Assembly (NCBI GenBank): GCA_026874595.1
Contig: CM049315.1
Coordinates: 9,275,664 to 9,339,663 of the forward strand
Source of the DNA: Sipunculus nudus
Lineage: Eukaryota > Annelida > Sipuncula > Golfingiida > Sipunculidae
Direction: 5' to 3'
DNA: 64,000 nt
Position numbers and translations under genes: made by a program. The notes under the pieces are model-generated. The model was not told where the DNA came from. It did no database searches and worked only from the letters and a program-made list of their open reading frames with translations. This document shows, in pieces, positions 14,480 through 28,314 of the stretch (its first letter is position 1; the number at the start of each line of letters is the position of its first letter).

Positions 14480-15822
14480 TACTTCTTTCTTATTCAAAGT
14501 AATTTCTTCATTATTACCTTTAATTCATGATCCTATGAATCCCCATTTAACATTTTCATAAATTAGCAGTATACCCTTTTGATATCTGACTTGTGGCATC
14601 CAGAATTTAGTCTGTACTGACATCCTACTTGTGACCTGCAGGTTTTAGTCCATACAAGAAAAGCAATGACAGCTACAGGGAGCTGTTAAAAACTTGCGAG
14701 AAATGAAGACAGCATTTGATAAAGGCAGGGAAACACTTTGAAATGGTTCATGACATTTAATTAATCTGATGTATCTTAATATAAAGGAGACAGAATAAGA
14801 GCCATCTAGATCAATACTGTTATGACTGGTAGGCATACTGGAGGTTGTTAACCTGTAGCTGGCCTAGCAGGTGCACGCTAGTTAAGAATAACAGTCACTG
14901 GTGTGGCAACCTAAAAAATACTGAATTCACTCCGAAATGGTATATCATTTCATAAAATACTACTTCTGTTTCATTTGATTCTATTTCGAGGAAACTTTTT
15001 CAAGTAAATATCTAAAAACAAGAAACATTTATTCTCCAGTTCTTTTATCTGTGAAAATGACACAAGGAAATATGAAATAAATGATAATATATATTGTGCT
15101 TCACTTTGAGTATATACTTAACACATGGGCCAACCAATGCCAAGATACACAAGAGGATGGGGGGGGGGGGAATATTAACGTTTTAAGTGACTACTGGTGA
15201 TAGACTGATACTGTGATAGTATAAGTCTGGGGATAGCTGGAGGCATCCTCTTTGGAATTCAGGGGTTATTTAGGCAGTAACCTGTTAACAACTTACATAC
15301 AATCTGCATTTCTCCATAAATGGTCTGTTACTGTTCATGTGTTACATATAGACCCACAGACAGCACACATATATACATGCACAAAGCTGTTAACAGGTGA
15401 TTCTGGAGAGCAGAGAGCAGCTGATGTACAATATAAATGTAGGGGGAAGAATTAGGATCTTGCAGAATCTTTACAGGAAGAATGAGAATCAAGAGATGAT
15501 ATGAAATGATTCCTGTTCTCCCAAGGAAAACTGAAACTACTAATTTTACTCGTTGATTCTATTCTATTCTGGGAATTATCATTATTTCCAGGGAGAGCTT
15601 GGAATTTTAAAATACAAACCTGGGGAAACCCTAGAATTTTCATTAGCTGTTTGTTGTTATTTTACAAACCTTCCATACCTATAAAAGGATATCATGTCCA
15701 ATTTGGCCCGGTTTAATTCCTGTTGTTCCTGGGAGAACCAAGAATTCTCTTTTGTCCAGGGAAAATGAAAATCAAGAGATAGTATAAATAATAGATTTTA
15801 CCAGAAAGAACGAGACTCATCA

Positions 15823-17470
15823 TTGAACAACATTATCTGGGTCATGGATCACACAGTTTGTGTCTATTTATATAAAGTGGACAACAACTTACCTGTAGTG
15901 TGATGGAACAGTTATCCAGTAGATTCAGCATGTGAACAACATTATCCAGGTCATGGATCACAAAGTTTGTGTCTAATTTTATAAAGTGGACAACTTACCT
16001 GTAGTGTGATGGAACAGTTATCCAGTAGATTCAGCATGTGAACAACATTATCCAGGTCATGGATCTAACAGTTTGTGTCTAATTTTATAAAGTGGACAAC
16101 TTACCTGTAGTGTGATGGAACAGTTATCCAGTAGATTCAGCATGTGAACAACATTATCCAGGTCATGGATCACACAGTTTGTGTCTAATTTTATAAAGTG
16201 GACAACTTACCTGTTGTGTGATGAAACAGTTATCCAGCAGATTCAGCATGTGAATAACATTATCCAGGTCATGGATCATACAGTTTGTGTCTAATTTTAT
16301 AAAGTGGACAACTTACCTGTAGTGTGATGGAACAGTTATCCAGTAGATTCAGCATGTGAACAACATTATCCAGGTCATGGATCACACAGTTTGTGTGATG
16401 GAACAGTTATCCAGTAGATTCAGCATGTGAACAACATTATCCAGGTCATGGATCAAACAGGTTGTGTCTAATTTTATAAAGTGGACAACTTACCTGTAGT
16501 GTGATGGAACAGTTATCCAGTAGATTCAGCATGTGAACAACATTATCCAGGTCATGGATCACACAGTTTGTGTGATGGAACAGTTATCCAGTAGATTCAA
16601 CATGTGAACAACATTATCCAGGTCATGGATCAAACAGGTTGTGCCTAATTTTATAAAGTGGACAACTTACCTGTAGTGTGATGGAACAGTTATCCAGTAG
16701 ATTCAGCATGTGAACATTATCCAGGACATGGATCACACAGTTTGTGTCTAATTATATAAAGTGAACAACTTACCTGTAGTGTGATGGAACAGTTATCCAG
16801 TAGATTCAGCATGTGAACAACATTATCCAGGTCATGGATCTAACAGTTTGTGTCTAATTTTATAAAGTGGACAACTTACCTGTAGTGTGATGGAACAGTT
16901 ATCCAGTAGATTCAGCATGTGAACAACATTATCCAGGTCATGGATCACACAGTTTGTGTCTAATTTTATAAAGTGGACAACTTACCTGTTGTGTGATGAA
17001 ACAGTTATCCAGCAGATTCAGCATGTGAATAACATTATCCAGGTCATGGATCACACAGTTTGTGTCTAATTTTATAAAGTGGACAACTTACCTGTAGTGT
17101 GATGGAACAGTTATCCAGTAGATTCAGCATGTGAACAACATTATCCAGGTCATGGATCACACAGTTTGTGTGATGGAACAGTTATCCAGTAGATTCAACA
17201 TGTGAACAACATTATCCAGGTCATGGATCAAACAGGTTGTGCCTAATTTTATAAAGTGGACAACTTACCTGTAGTGTGATGGAACAGTTATCCAGTAGAT
17301 TCAGCATGTGAACATTATCCAGGACATGGATCACACAGTTTGTGTCTAATTATATAAAGTGAACAACTTACCTGTAGTGTGATGGAACAGTTATCCAGTA
17401 GATTCAGCATGTGAACAACATTATCCAGGTCATGGATCTAACAGTTTGTGTCTAATTATATAAAGTGAAC
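15823..17470 (-). repeat. Exon-derived minisatellite: 106-bp units of exon 2 plus its 5' splice site
   Basis: Tandem array whose unit is 78 bp of exon 2 (codons 10-35) joined to the first 28 bp of intron 2. The plus-strand motif CTTACCTG (minus-strand CAG|GTAAG) begins at 15888, 15994, 16100, 16206, 16312, 16489, 16666, 16769, 16875, 16981, 17087, 17264 and 17367, with the true exon's at 17473. Spacings are mostly 106 bp. Three 177-bp spacings are a 106-bp unit plus a 71-bp unit that has lost a 35-bp stretch spanning the donor, apparently between short CAC-containing repeats. Two spacings of 103 bp have lost three bases. A truncated unit opens the array at 15823. All 14 donors read CAG|GTAAGT. 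The array copies differ from the true exon by shared substitutions, so they were amplified or homogenised after the first duplication. Confidence 0.93.
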
Positions 17471-17477
17471 AACTTAC

Positions 17478-17582
17478 CTGTAGTGTGATGGAACAGTTAT
17501 CCAGCAGATTCAGCATGTGAACAACATTATCCGGGTCATGGATCACAAAGTTTGTTTCCAATTCAAACTCTCCACCAACCAG
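17478..17582 (-). CDS. Neurobeachin-family exon 2 (35 codons)
   Basis: A 105-bp exon in phase 0 on both sides, read on the minus strand. It starts [14 protein letters not shown] and ends [10 protein letters not shown], matching the LVGGEFDLEMNFII...LLEHCDVTCQ segment that follows exon 1 in vertebrate neurobeachin. The acceptor is ATTCCAG| and the donor is CTACAG|GTAAGTT, identical to the U1 consensus over CAG|GTAAGT. The oddity is downstream: the last 78 bp of this exon (26 codons) plus 28 bp of intron are repeated in tandem for 1.65 kb into intron 2. This copy is taken as the real exon because only it has the acceptor and the first nine codons, and because it joins exon 1 in frame. Reading through its donor meets a TGA 16 codons later. 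Confidence 0.9.
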
Positions 17583-19679
17583 CTGGAATTAATACACAAA
17601 GAGTACAGAATTAGTATTAATTAATTTATAGCATGATACGACATAATTTAACTAAATATCATAGAAACATTTAATGGGAAGCAGAAGAAAGCAACAGGTA
17701 ATTGTATATATCTGGTTTTTCCCAGGGTCTGCTTATTTACAGTAAGGGAAACAGTTAAAAGATCCAATAAAAAAAGTCATGATGGTCCAGTGTCCACAGA
17801 TATATATAGTTAAGACTTAAGACTTTATAAATGTCCGGTGAGTAAAATTTGTAGCATCAGTGTGAAAATGTAATATTCTAATAAACAATCAAATGTATAC
17901 TATTTATAGAAAAAAACCTGAATTTAGTCAATAAGTGATGTCAGTTCTAAACTAGTTTAGAACTGTTTCAATTACAGTATACTTGTATATGGAATTCATC
18001 AAATTCCATGGTATACGTTTTCTCTTTTGAATGGTTAATGCACATAAAAAGTATTATATACCCTTTCATGTGTAACTTGTGCTTGCTGTTGCTAACTCAC
18101 ACTGAGGATAAAGTCATCAATTTTCCCACAACCTCCAACTGAACTGGATGGAATAAAATTCTCATCAGTTTGATTCTGTATCACCTGTTTGTTTCTGCCT
18201 CAACCGTCTCACCTGTAAATTCTGTCTGTTTGCCTCTGTCGATATTTAAAAGTACTTATAAGTTTGTTGAGTATTCTCAACATTTTATCTGAGCTACTTG
18301 GTGCTTGCAATCGTTAATGGTTTAATACTGTCACTGATTGTAACTGAAGACATAATTTTAGTATTTAAAAAATGTGTAAATGTAATTATTAATTTATGCT
18401 ATCTGTTCACTATATTATATGGAAAGCCATTCAGTATAATTTCAAAAGGGAAATTTGTATAAATGTGTGTTCATTAGGTGCCAAAAATGTATCCTAGATC
18501 TCACAAATAGTCCCTATAATTTGCTGTGATAATTAATGTGTTCACCTAGCCTAAAATGTTTGGTACCTTGATCACTTCTCTTAATTAATTAACATCTGGT
18601 TGCCAGAAGTTGTTTCTATAACAGGAATGGACAGTCAAGCACATCATGATGTGTAAATACCTTGGGCAATCAAGATTCAATCTTTGTGTGATACATGTTA
18701 CACTTTAATAACATTGGTCATCTTAATTTGTTAGCTGTTATTAGTGTTCATTTCCATATTGTTTAGTGAATGTATATGACATAGCAAAGTGAGACAGTGA
18801 CCTGCACCCACTTGATTAGGCAACATAAGCGTGTATATTTGTGAGAAATAAAGAATGTCATATCATCCAGAAGTAGTTGTTGACTATATCCTAAAGTGAA
18901 CCCCAACCCTAAGTGCTGACCATGCGACAACCCAAAAACTTGGTTAGAATAATAAAGATGTTTCCATTCGGAGCAGAGGCAGAGGATGAACAGATGGAAG
19001 GAAAGATAGTTAAAAGAAATAATAATAATGTGTAGGTTCTTATATCTAATTAGTGGTCCATAACTAGCCATGATGCTCAGCTGATGCCATATTACTAGAT
19101 GCCATAGCACATAAATATACATTGTGAATGAGTCACAGCCGGGTGTCCAAGAAAATTTTACCACAGCCCATGACGTCTGAAATTCCTATTTCTATTACTT
19201 ATAATAATGCCCTGCTGTTCTTCAGACTTCTAAGCTTCATCTGCATCTTTACACCATGTCTATTCAGTTCTCCTGAGAAATCCCATCATGTCTTGATGTG
19301 GAGCCAGAACTGTGTGTCTAACAGTTAAGATCTGAACACTTTTTAAACCACTGTCATTCTAAAAATACATGTAAAAATGCATAAAAATAGATAATATGTT
19401 GGTTGTGCTTACAGTCTTCAAAAGCTGTTAAAATTCTTATTGTAAGATAAGCAACCTTGACAGTAATCCAGCAGTTCCTGAGTTATCTGGTCTTTTGCAT
19501 GTTTTTCTACTTTAAAGTGCTGAAACCTTTGTTGTCAGCCTGTATTTCAGGGAATACAGTAACCTAATTTTGATATTACACAGGACCCATTAGCATTCCA
19601 AATCTGACGAGAATCCATCCAGCTATCCCTAGGAAAAATCTGGCTTTCTGAACGATTTTTACTCTCTTAAACACTTTGC

Positions 19680-20165
19680 TTCCGGGTATTATCCTCTATT
19701 TAATTCACAGTGACCTACTTTTCAGTTTAAACAGAAGACACATCTGGACCTGTCAGCATGTGAAGTTTAAACTGTCTGGGTCTTACCATTTACCTTTACA
19801 ATTCATGCCCTGTTAACAGACAGACAATGTTTCTGAGGTTTTCACTCCATAACTATAGGAATGTAAGTAACAAGGTAACAGATTTACTTTTAGTTCCCAC
19901 TGAGGACGTGTCAGCATGTGAAGTTTTAAACTCCTGGATTTTACAACGACAATTTGTGTCCTGTAAAAGGAGAGGTGTTTCAGAGGATTTCCCTCAATAA
20001 ATTGAGGAATGTAGATCACAGTGAAATACTTTTCAGTTTCCACAGAGGAGGTGTCACAAATTGTCAGCAAGTTGGAACTTCCTGGTTTTCCCAGTTGTGA
20101 TTTGTGCCCTGTAAACAGATTTTGTTTTCACTCCCATAACTAAGAGAACTTCATATTTCATTTCA
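19680..20165. repeat. Diverged family A relative
   Basis: Three degenerate units carry the family landmarks TTCAGTTT, TCAGCATGTGAAG, and GTGCCCTGTTAACAGA or GTCCTGTAAAAGGAG. Too decayed to show termini. Confidence 0.5.
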
Positions 20166-20792
20166 GTGACCTACTTTTTTTTAGGTAATTTATATCACTA
20201 CTGTTATTTATATTTAATACCACTGTAAGACAAGTTTATTGCCACTGCTGGCCACAACCACTCACTGGTGGCACAAGGCGCCACCATTAGACCTAACCTG
20301 TAATCAAACTGACCAGCTGGTAAACCATCATTCATATTTTTCTGCAAAGCACATGAAAAGTTTAACTTAGGTCCTGGTGGCAGTATATGAGGGATCTGGC
20401 TACTTTTCTACGTATTCCATAAAGCAATGTTGAATATAACTTAATATAAGCAATATGGTAAGTCTCTGCTGAATGGGTACACTAACAGAAAAGCAGATTT
20501 TGATTTTGAGGGCTACCAGGCTGTCCTTCAAAGGCAGCCTGTCCATCAGTCAAGATTTTATTACTGACACAGAGCTGTACAATTATGAAGCCTGTCAATC
20601 AAGCAGGGTTGCAGACCAGACTATTTGGTAACTTTTCACATTAACCAGTTTCTTTAGGTTAAAATGAAAGAAACTGCTACATGGAATGACAGTAGCAATT
20701 TTAAAAACATTTAATTATTTTTAATACTAGCAAGCACAGTTTTGGGCAAGCATTTAGTTCTGATGTCAAATAGTCTGTCATAGTTTCATGTC

Positions 20793-22905
20793 TTGGGTGT
20801 ACAATGTTACTGTCTCTTTGAATCCGACATTTGGTATAAGTGTTCTGTCTCCGAGTTAACCTTGTGTCGGAGTCTGAATGACCTGGACGAATACCTTCTT
20901 ATCCGAATGGTGGAATGTCTTCGGAGCATATGTATGTCAAAAATCACGGCAAACCGTAGTGTCAGAGGAGACATGAAATTCACACAAATTGCGTTACGCC
21001 ATAAATATATAGATCAATTATATGCATGGTGTTATGCATAAAACTCTAATTGAAGCCGAGAGGTTGACCGGAGAATTTTCGAAGAATTTGATATTAAATA
21101 AAATCATTTTTATATGAAAATATGTATTGTGCTGAACATCACCATTTAAAGTTGCCCTCCGCGCCCGTGAATCCGCCAGTACAGGAACCTGTTATCTTGC
21201 ATGGTAGTAAAGTACAGCGCTGAGACGTGATCTCGATAATTGCATTCCGGTTATAACGCACAAAAACTGAGCACTCACATGGTCGGGCAATCCCGCTGCG
21301 CAAAAGTTTGTGGTAGCATTATATTATGTGGTACATTTAATGGCTGTATATATTTTTAAATATCATGCACTCCTTTCTGTTTGAAAGCTGTGCCAGTATT
21401 TTCCAGTGAGACAGTCACTGCGTTCAGGCAGTGTGTTAAACCCAGATCCCACTCTGGATCCCGGAACCCAAGAAAAATTTGTAATTCTTAAACCCTCATG
21501 GTAATTTGTCCAGATATTTTAGCATAATCGTATCTAAATACATATTTTATATTATGTTTGGTTAAAACATAAAAAAATAGTCTGTTTTGCAACAAAATCT
21601 GATAAAAAAACACGGACCCTGGGGCACGGACCTCACGGATTACACGGACCCGTTTTCTCGTTATTTTACCATTTCTTTAGTACATACATGTATTTGACAT
21701 CACGTTTAGGCATGACACATTTGTGATTTATTATTGTGTTTGTATCTGTATTTTTACATTTCTGTCTCAGTTTTTATTCATAATTTTATATTTGGTATTT
21801 ATTTCATTTGTGTAGCGTCTTAAAAAGTATTATAATTTAAAATATTTACAAAATCGTTATTTTGGAACCTGTAGTTGCTTGAAATGCAAGTAATCAACAA
21901 TTACTTTTGGTATTCATATTATTGCCAACTTTAAAATTGCATGGTTGTTATGAACGGAGCACGAAACCTGTTGTTATGTGGAAGTGCTCTGATATATCAG
22001 TCTCAGGTCCGCTCAACTGTTAGTGCACTTCAAATTAAATCTCCCCCACTGTGTCCGCACTATTATATTTTCATTTAAAATAACAAATATTATATTAAGT
22101 GTGTGACATGAGTGCTATTTTTGTCCTCTTTTAGTCATAAATAAAACATATGAGCGGTGGTGACTGGGGTCCGTCAAAATTGAACAGTCGGCAAATTCAA
22201 TTAAATGTGGTTCGTCTTCATCGAAATATTTTTGTAATTATAAATCTTTCAGTGAATCGGTCATTTACAAATGTGCAACATTTAGGGACTTTGCTCTGTC
22301 CTTACATCAACAATAGTGGTGTTTTTAATCGGTATAAATAATGGAAAATGAGGAAATAGGTTTATGGGGTCCGGGGACCGTGGGGTTTGGGTTTTACACA
22401 CTACCCTGCAATCACTACCGCTCGGAAAATTTTCATTCTTTGAAAGATCCCCCTTTTGAGCATTTTCCTCACGCAAGATCTCCTTGTGCACAATAGACCT
22501 TTTCGCTGTGCGGAGGTTGCCTTTCGAGAAGGGATCTACAATGGGGATCATTTCGGGCCGGTCACCGCAAATTTAAGAAAAGCCCAGATAGGGCCCCCGG
22601 AGAAAACTCTGTCCCGCCATCAAACACTCTGTGGCCATTGTGTTACCAGGCCAGAAGACACAAAGAAAAGAGGTGCCCGCGGTGGAGCAAATATTAAAAT
22701 TATTAATAATGCACGTAATACGCAAATATTGCAAATAAAGGGGGCGGAATCTCTTCGGACAAACCCAGAGCATATGTATGTCAAAAATCACGGCAATCCG
22801 TACGGCGGTATCAGAGGAGATACGGAAAATCACAAAAATCGCCTTACGCTATTAATATATAGATTCTGCCTGATCATTATCTGCCTTAAAATAGTAAAGA
22901 ATTGA
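20793..22905. repeat. Unidentified region bounded by two related direct repeats
   Basis: A block of about 115 bp near 20918-21035 recurs at about 22755-22875, sharing GAGCATATGTATGTCAAAAA, TCACGGCAA, CAGAGGAGA, TTACGC and AATATATAGAT. The copies are diverged by many substitutions and small indels. The 1.7 kb between is CpG-richer than the surrounding intron. It includes the longest open frame of the window (22456-22905, 149 codons), which resembles no family I know and overlaps the second repeat copy. It could be an old element with terminal or subterminal direct repeats. Confidence 0.4.
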
Positions 22906-25900
22906 AATGTTTGATAAAGGTTTAAAATATTTAAAATTCCTGTTTCCTACTTAGATGTACTATCATAAAAGTTTACACAAATCTATATAAAATTAGCCTC
23001 AACCATAGAATTTTTGACAGGTTAGTTCATTAATGGGACAGGCAAGGTAATACCCAACTTGTTTCAAGGGTAAAAAGTTAATGTCCCGCCTTAGCAAGAC
23101 AGTTTTCAAACCATCAGCACTGAGATGTGTTAAGTAAAACTAGATGGTACCAGTGCCATTTGGCATCAGTTCCAGGAGCACCATCCTCAGTGAGTCCAAT
23201 AACCAGTAAACCCATGTGGCCAATGGACATGCAAGAGGGGACATCCCCTTGACTTCTACAGCACTGTAAGCCCTACTGGAATGATGCTGGGACAAGAATG
23301 AGATTCCAGGCACAGCTAAGCAGCCTAAGAATGAAGGTGGAAGGCCCAGGAACTGGTCCATTTGATGGATGGCCTGGCTCTGTCCTGGTCACATGATTAG
23401 CCCCTTGTATTGTATCCCAACACTGCTCTCTGTGTAGGCAAGTCCAACCTAGACACCTCTCTATTACATGTGGCACACAGCTCATACAGATTTCTTACGT
23501 GGATCAAATTTTGGAAGATTCATTGGGACACAGCACAAAAGCCAGTTCCCTTAAGTATATCATTTATTCGCCCATGCCATGAATGCAATTTAGGATCCAG
23601 GCGTACCTCTGCTATTCCATAAAGATTTAATGCTGCCCACCCCTTTGTTAAATGAGATAATGTCACAATGAACTTGGTGGACTTGATGTGGTTATTATCT
23701 TACACAAAGCTGAACTGCCTTGATTCAACTGAAATCACGATAAATGTATCAATCAGCATTTATGATCCTTAAACATTACAGGAATATCTCAGTCTACAGT
23801 CTCTTTTTGGTCTTATCTTTTCTATAATATTGCTCTACATTATATATCTACAGCCCTTATATACTGTTAGAATAAGTAAATTTATGCATTAGAACTTTGA
23901 TAGAAATTTATATATTAAGATACTTAACCAAAAATGCATATTAAAACTTTTAATAACCAGCTAGCCAGACAACTGAAGTAAAATTATGATTATTAACATA
24001 CACCAGCTTACAAAATTAATATTTTACAGGAATATGATTATAAATGTGTCCTTCAGAAATGATCCAGAACTAATCAATAATTAAATTAAAACTGTCTCAG
24101 CATATTATATGCTTACATGTGCATAGTTTTCAAGCCTCCAGAGACCATGATTTGAATTAAAATTACCTATGTAAACATCCTTTTAAGCTAGTGACACACA
24201 AAACAAAACTACATAAATTTATAGGTGCAGTGAAACTGTGTCACTTGTAATGGCCTATTTTCTCATACTTAAATACCTCTTAGGATACATTTCCATAACT
24301 TAATTAGAATAGCATATAACCAAACATGAAAAAAAATGATTCTATGGTACTATCACTAAAGCATTTCCATATATATGTGTAGAGGAACTCAAATGCAGTC
24401 AATTATGCAAACGAGATTTTCTGAGTAGCAATTCAGTTGCCTGTCACGCAGCATTCATGGGCAAATTCCTTAAAACTAGATTTCTGCTTCCTGGTGAAAG
24501 CAAGCCTCTGATATTCACTCATTTGGCCCATATGTGCATAAGTGACTGTACATTTGTGAATATTCCTTGATGACATTTCTGGATCTGGACCATGTGCCAC
24601 AGCCACACCAAAATATTATTTATTCCTCATTGGCCAATTCTCATAATGCCCTGAAAATGCCATGGGATTCTGTTATGATTACATCAGCTATGTTTTGAAC
24701 AAACACGTACATGTACACACATGAATGAGAATTAAAACATACCCTAATGGCAGAGGCAATGACACTGCAAGGGGCTTTCATCCCTGTGTGTACACTGTAC
24801 AGCCCATGCATAAGGCAAAGCCCATATGGAGAAGGCAAAGACACTGTTCAGTGATGGTGATGTGGCTCTTAAGATATTGTGATAATTAATAAAGAAGCAC
24901 AACATTTTATAAGATGACTTGTCTCCTTATCGCAAGGATGCTAAAATGATTACTCCAATGTGTGACAATTAAAGCATCACCATATCAAAGGAAATGCAGG
25001 AGGCAGATGGAAAGTAATTTTAAATACAACTAGCAACATATTGTTTATTTCCAGGTAATTAATGATCAAACATGCCCATAACTCTAGAATACCAATCTTG
25101 GTGAATTCTTCAAAAGTCACAAAATGAAACCAATATTTCTAAAATGTAACAGTGCAGAAATGGACAGAAATTTTGTGTCACTTATATGGAAACACACACC
25201 ACACAATGTTTGTTAGTCATGTTTGTGGTTGAGTCACAATCTTGAGGAAACGTACGTAGCTTAAGAATACAACAGGGTTGTTAATTTAAAAAGAACCTCC
25301 CCACACACAGCAGGTGGATTGGGAAATTTATTTGTAAATACAGGTAGGGAAAGAATAATGATTTTCACCAAATTATGTTTTTAATTAAAACAATTTAATT
25401 CAGGAAATCCAATATTAATACTGTATGAAATCATTTATTAAGGACAAAAACAGATTCATTCCTTTGTAGCTCAGAAGGACAAATTTATCCTGTTTGAATA
25501 CTGATGAAATTCAGTATTGGCATTCATCCAAAAGATCATTAACAATCTCCAAGAAGTCTGAGGCATAATCAGCTAATTGTGAATTGTTGGTAGACTTCAG
25601 TTTTTGTAACTGCTCAACAGCTCAATAAAGTCAATACTGACAGCATAAACAACAAGAGATAAGGCACAACAACAGTTGGGGTACAGTTCTCAAGTTCTAC
25701 TTCATGTAGTTTCATCATTAGGTCTGTAAAGATACAGTGGTGCACCAGCAGATTGTAATCACAATGTACTAAATATTGTATTGTTCAGTATTGTCAGTTG
25801 CCCCTGTATTGACACAGGAGCAACATTGGATCAAGTGATAGAAACCCAGGTCTGAAATTTCACAATTATTTAATTTAACCCTTCTCAATTATGATGAAAG

Positions 25901-28314
25901 CAAACAATTATAAAACACACAACAAGGATGCAGAATATGAAAGAAAATAAACAGCTAATCACAATATGCAGGGAGATATGATCAACAATAAAATCTGAAC
26001 AGGCTGGAAATCTGTGGTGGCGTTGTGATTGGTTTGCCGAGGTTTATGTGCAGGGTTTTTCATGTGTACAATCAGGTGTACTTTGGTGAGAGCCTGTGCT
26101 TCTCGCCACCCAGCACATCTCTCGCTAACGAGATCAATAAACTCAGGGCTTCAAGAATGAAACCAGGCTGGATCAGATCACACAGACCCACATGTTACAC
26201 ATTCACTATCTATTTGGCCTATTTGTTAATTCACTGTTATTTATCATGAGTAAAAATCAATGTATGTGTATATGCAACTAGAAGACAACAACTGCCTCGC
26301 CTCTTAATCAGACAAAGCACATCAGCATGCAACCACATGAGTGACTTGCTCTATTTTAATAATCATCAAAAGTGTAATCAGATCTGCCTAAAAAATCTCC
26401 TGTCTGTTATGATGAAATGGTTTAATTTAAAGCAGGTGCTGAAATTCTCATGAAACAATGGAACAGGAACCAAAGTTATTAGTTTCAAATGACCAAGGTG
26501 TATTTTTTATGATGCAAACCTGTTATATCTTACTGTGAAAGGTCCTGGTGGTTGAAGTAAATTTCACTGGTCACACAGGTAGTTAATTTCATGACATTGT
26601 GAATTACTGCAAATGAATTAGGTACCTGTAAAACAGCGTTACTTTGGCCATGGAAGGGTAACTTTGGCCCACCTAAAAAAAGTGTTTTCAACCCACTCTT
26701 TATAGGTTTAGATTGTATTTAACTGATTTAATGTTTTTCCTTCAACAAGAGCAAAGTCTATTCTATCATTCATACCTTACATGGTCTACATGGTCCATTT
26801 CGTCTTTGTGTAATATTTAGCATCTGTTGGAATATAAATGTTATCGTAAAGAAATATAACTTAGCATTCCAAGAATTCTAACATTTGGTATCCTTCTGTC
26901 TGTTTGCAAAATTTCAAATATTTTGTCTCCATAAGAAAACTCTTCAACCTCCCCAAAAAATTGCCCTTATGCTCAATAATTTTTGGTCCCAGAGTCCATA
27001 AAATAAATTACTCTTTGGTGTGGCCATAAGGTTTTATTGCAAATGTCAATACAACCATGTGACCTGAAATCATGCCTAGAGGCAAAGAATAGTATAGGTC
27101 AAATTAGTGCTTCTTTACCCTGGCTGAATCAACATGAGGATCATTATAAAACCACTATGGGAAAAAATGTCAATATAACTGTACATAGAAGTTCAGACAA
27201 CCTCACACCAAAGGCAGCCACAAAGCAGACTCCTCTTTAAACTAAATCCCCTGTTACAACTTACAGAGACCCAGCCTAAAGTACAATCTAGCTTCAGCTT
27301 GAGGGCTTCTTTGTAGGTATTTACACATTGGGATCACTCACCTGCTAAAGGCTAGACTTTTATACTTCTGCAAGGTGGCCAGAGGTATTATGTTTTATCC
27401 TTGGTTTGTCTGTACGCAATTTTATGAAAAAGTTCTGAGCAAGATTTAGTTCAAATTTTGTTGTGGATCAGGATATCACCCAAGGAACATTCCATTAAAT
27501 GTTTGAGGTTATCTGGATCTGACACCATCTTATATTCTTGTCCTCTCAAAGGCTTCCCTTCCACTGTGAAATATGGCTATTTTTTTTTTTTTATCTTAGT
27601 CGAAGATTGGAGCCATTGTTTCAGAGCTAACCAGTAAATGGAGATGTTGAACCATGACAAACATTCCTTGTGTTGATGTGTTGTTTGATAAGGATCATAG
27701 TATTAGCGAGGTTTTTTTTAAATGCTCATGTTTAAACTGGTGAGTGCCAGGTTGCTTTTACTGATGGCCACTTTTAAAGTCGTACTGGACCCACCCTGCA
27801 GGTTGTTTTCTTTAAAAGGACATGTTCTAAAACAAAAAAATTGTCAACAGGCAAGTAAAATTAATCTTTAATTTTTTTCTCATTAATGGAATTTGACATT
27901 TAATGGTTTGTGAACCAAAAATATTATATATGTGGTCTGAATGGAATACTGTCAATCATGAACGTGACCGCAACATGTGTCAAAACATTTCAGGCTGAGA
28001 CATGTCTTAGGGTGGATCAAGTAAATTCTACTCAAGTACTCCCAAAGTTTGCATTTTAAGGATCGGCCCTGCTTGTTATATCATGTACACAATTATGCTA
28101 TTTTATCTCTTAATTTATAAAACAAAGTTTTATCATTTCCATTCAAGTGACCTGCTTGTTTATGAAAGTTAACCATTGTAATGATAATAAACATTCAAAG
28201 TTGTTAATGTTATGAGTCAATCCAATTTACCTCCTTCTACCTCTGGCATGGGGACAATAAATAATTAAGCATAATTAAGTTGGATTAAGTCTAAACATAT
28301 GTCAAGGTAGAGAT

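Larger units (their letters stand above)
1..17477 (-). other. Neurobeachin-family intron 2 (partial)
   Basis: Sequence downstream of exon 2, unfinished at the left edge. Repeats inside it are listed separately. In 1-2040, 4151-5240, 6905-9720, 10791-14141 and 14480-15822 I see no exon, RNA gene or element with clear ends, only AT-rich sequence, short mononucleotide runs and decayed fragments. Exon 3 was looked for on the minus strand and not found. Since this gene has very large introns in vertebrates, it probably lies beyond the window, but a divergent or short exon could have been missed. Confidence 0.7.

Noticed and set aside
1-15800. Neurobeachin-family exon 3
   Set aside because: Looked for on the minus strand (AEIW..FTAIL-type coding) and not found by eye; no claim made.
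15823-17470. Tandem array of real alternative exons
   Set aside because: Array copies lack an acceptor and the first nine codons; reading through the true exon's donor gives a stop codon, so they cannot serve as extra in-frame exons in a simple way.
22456-22905. 149-codon open frame
   Set aside because: No recognisable domain, it overlaps a diverged repeat copy, and an equally plausible frame is open on the other strand; kept only as part of an unidentified region.
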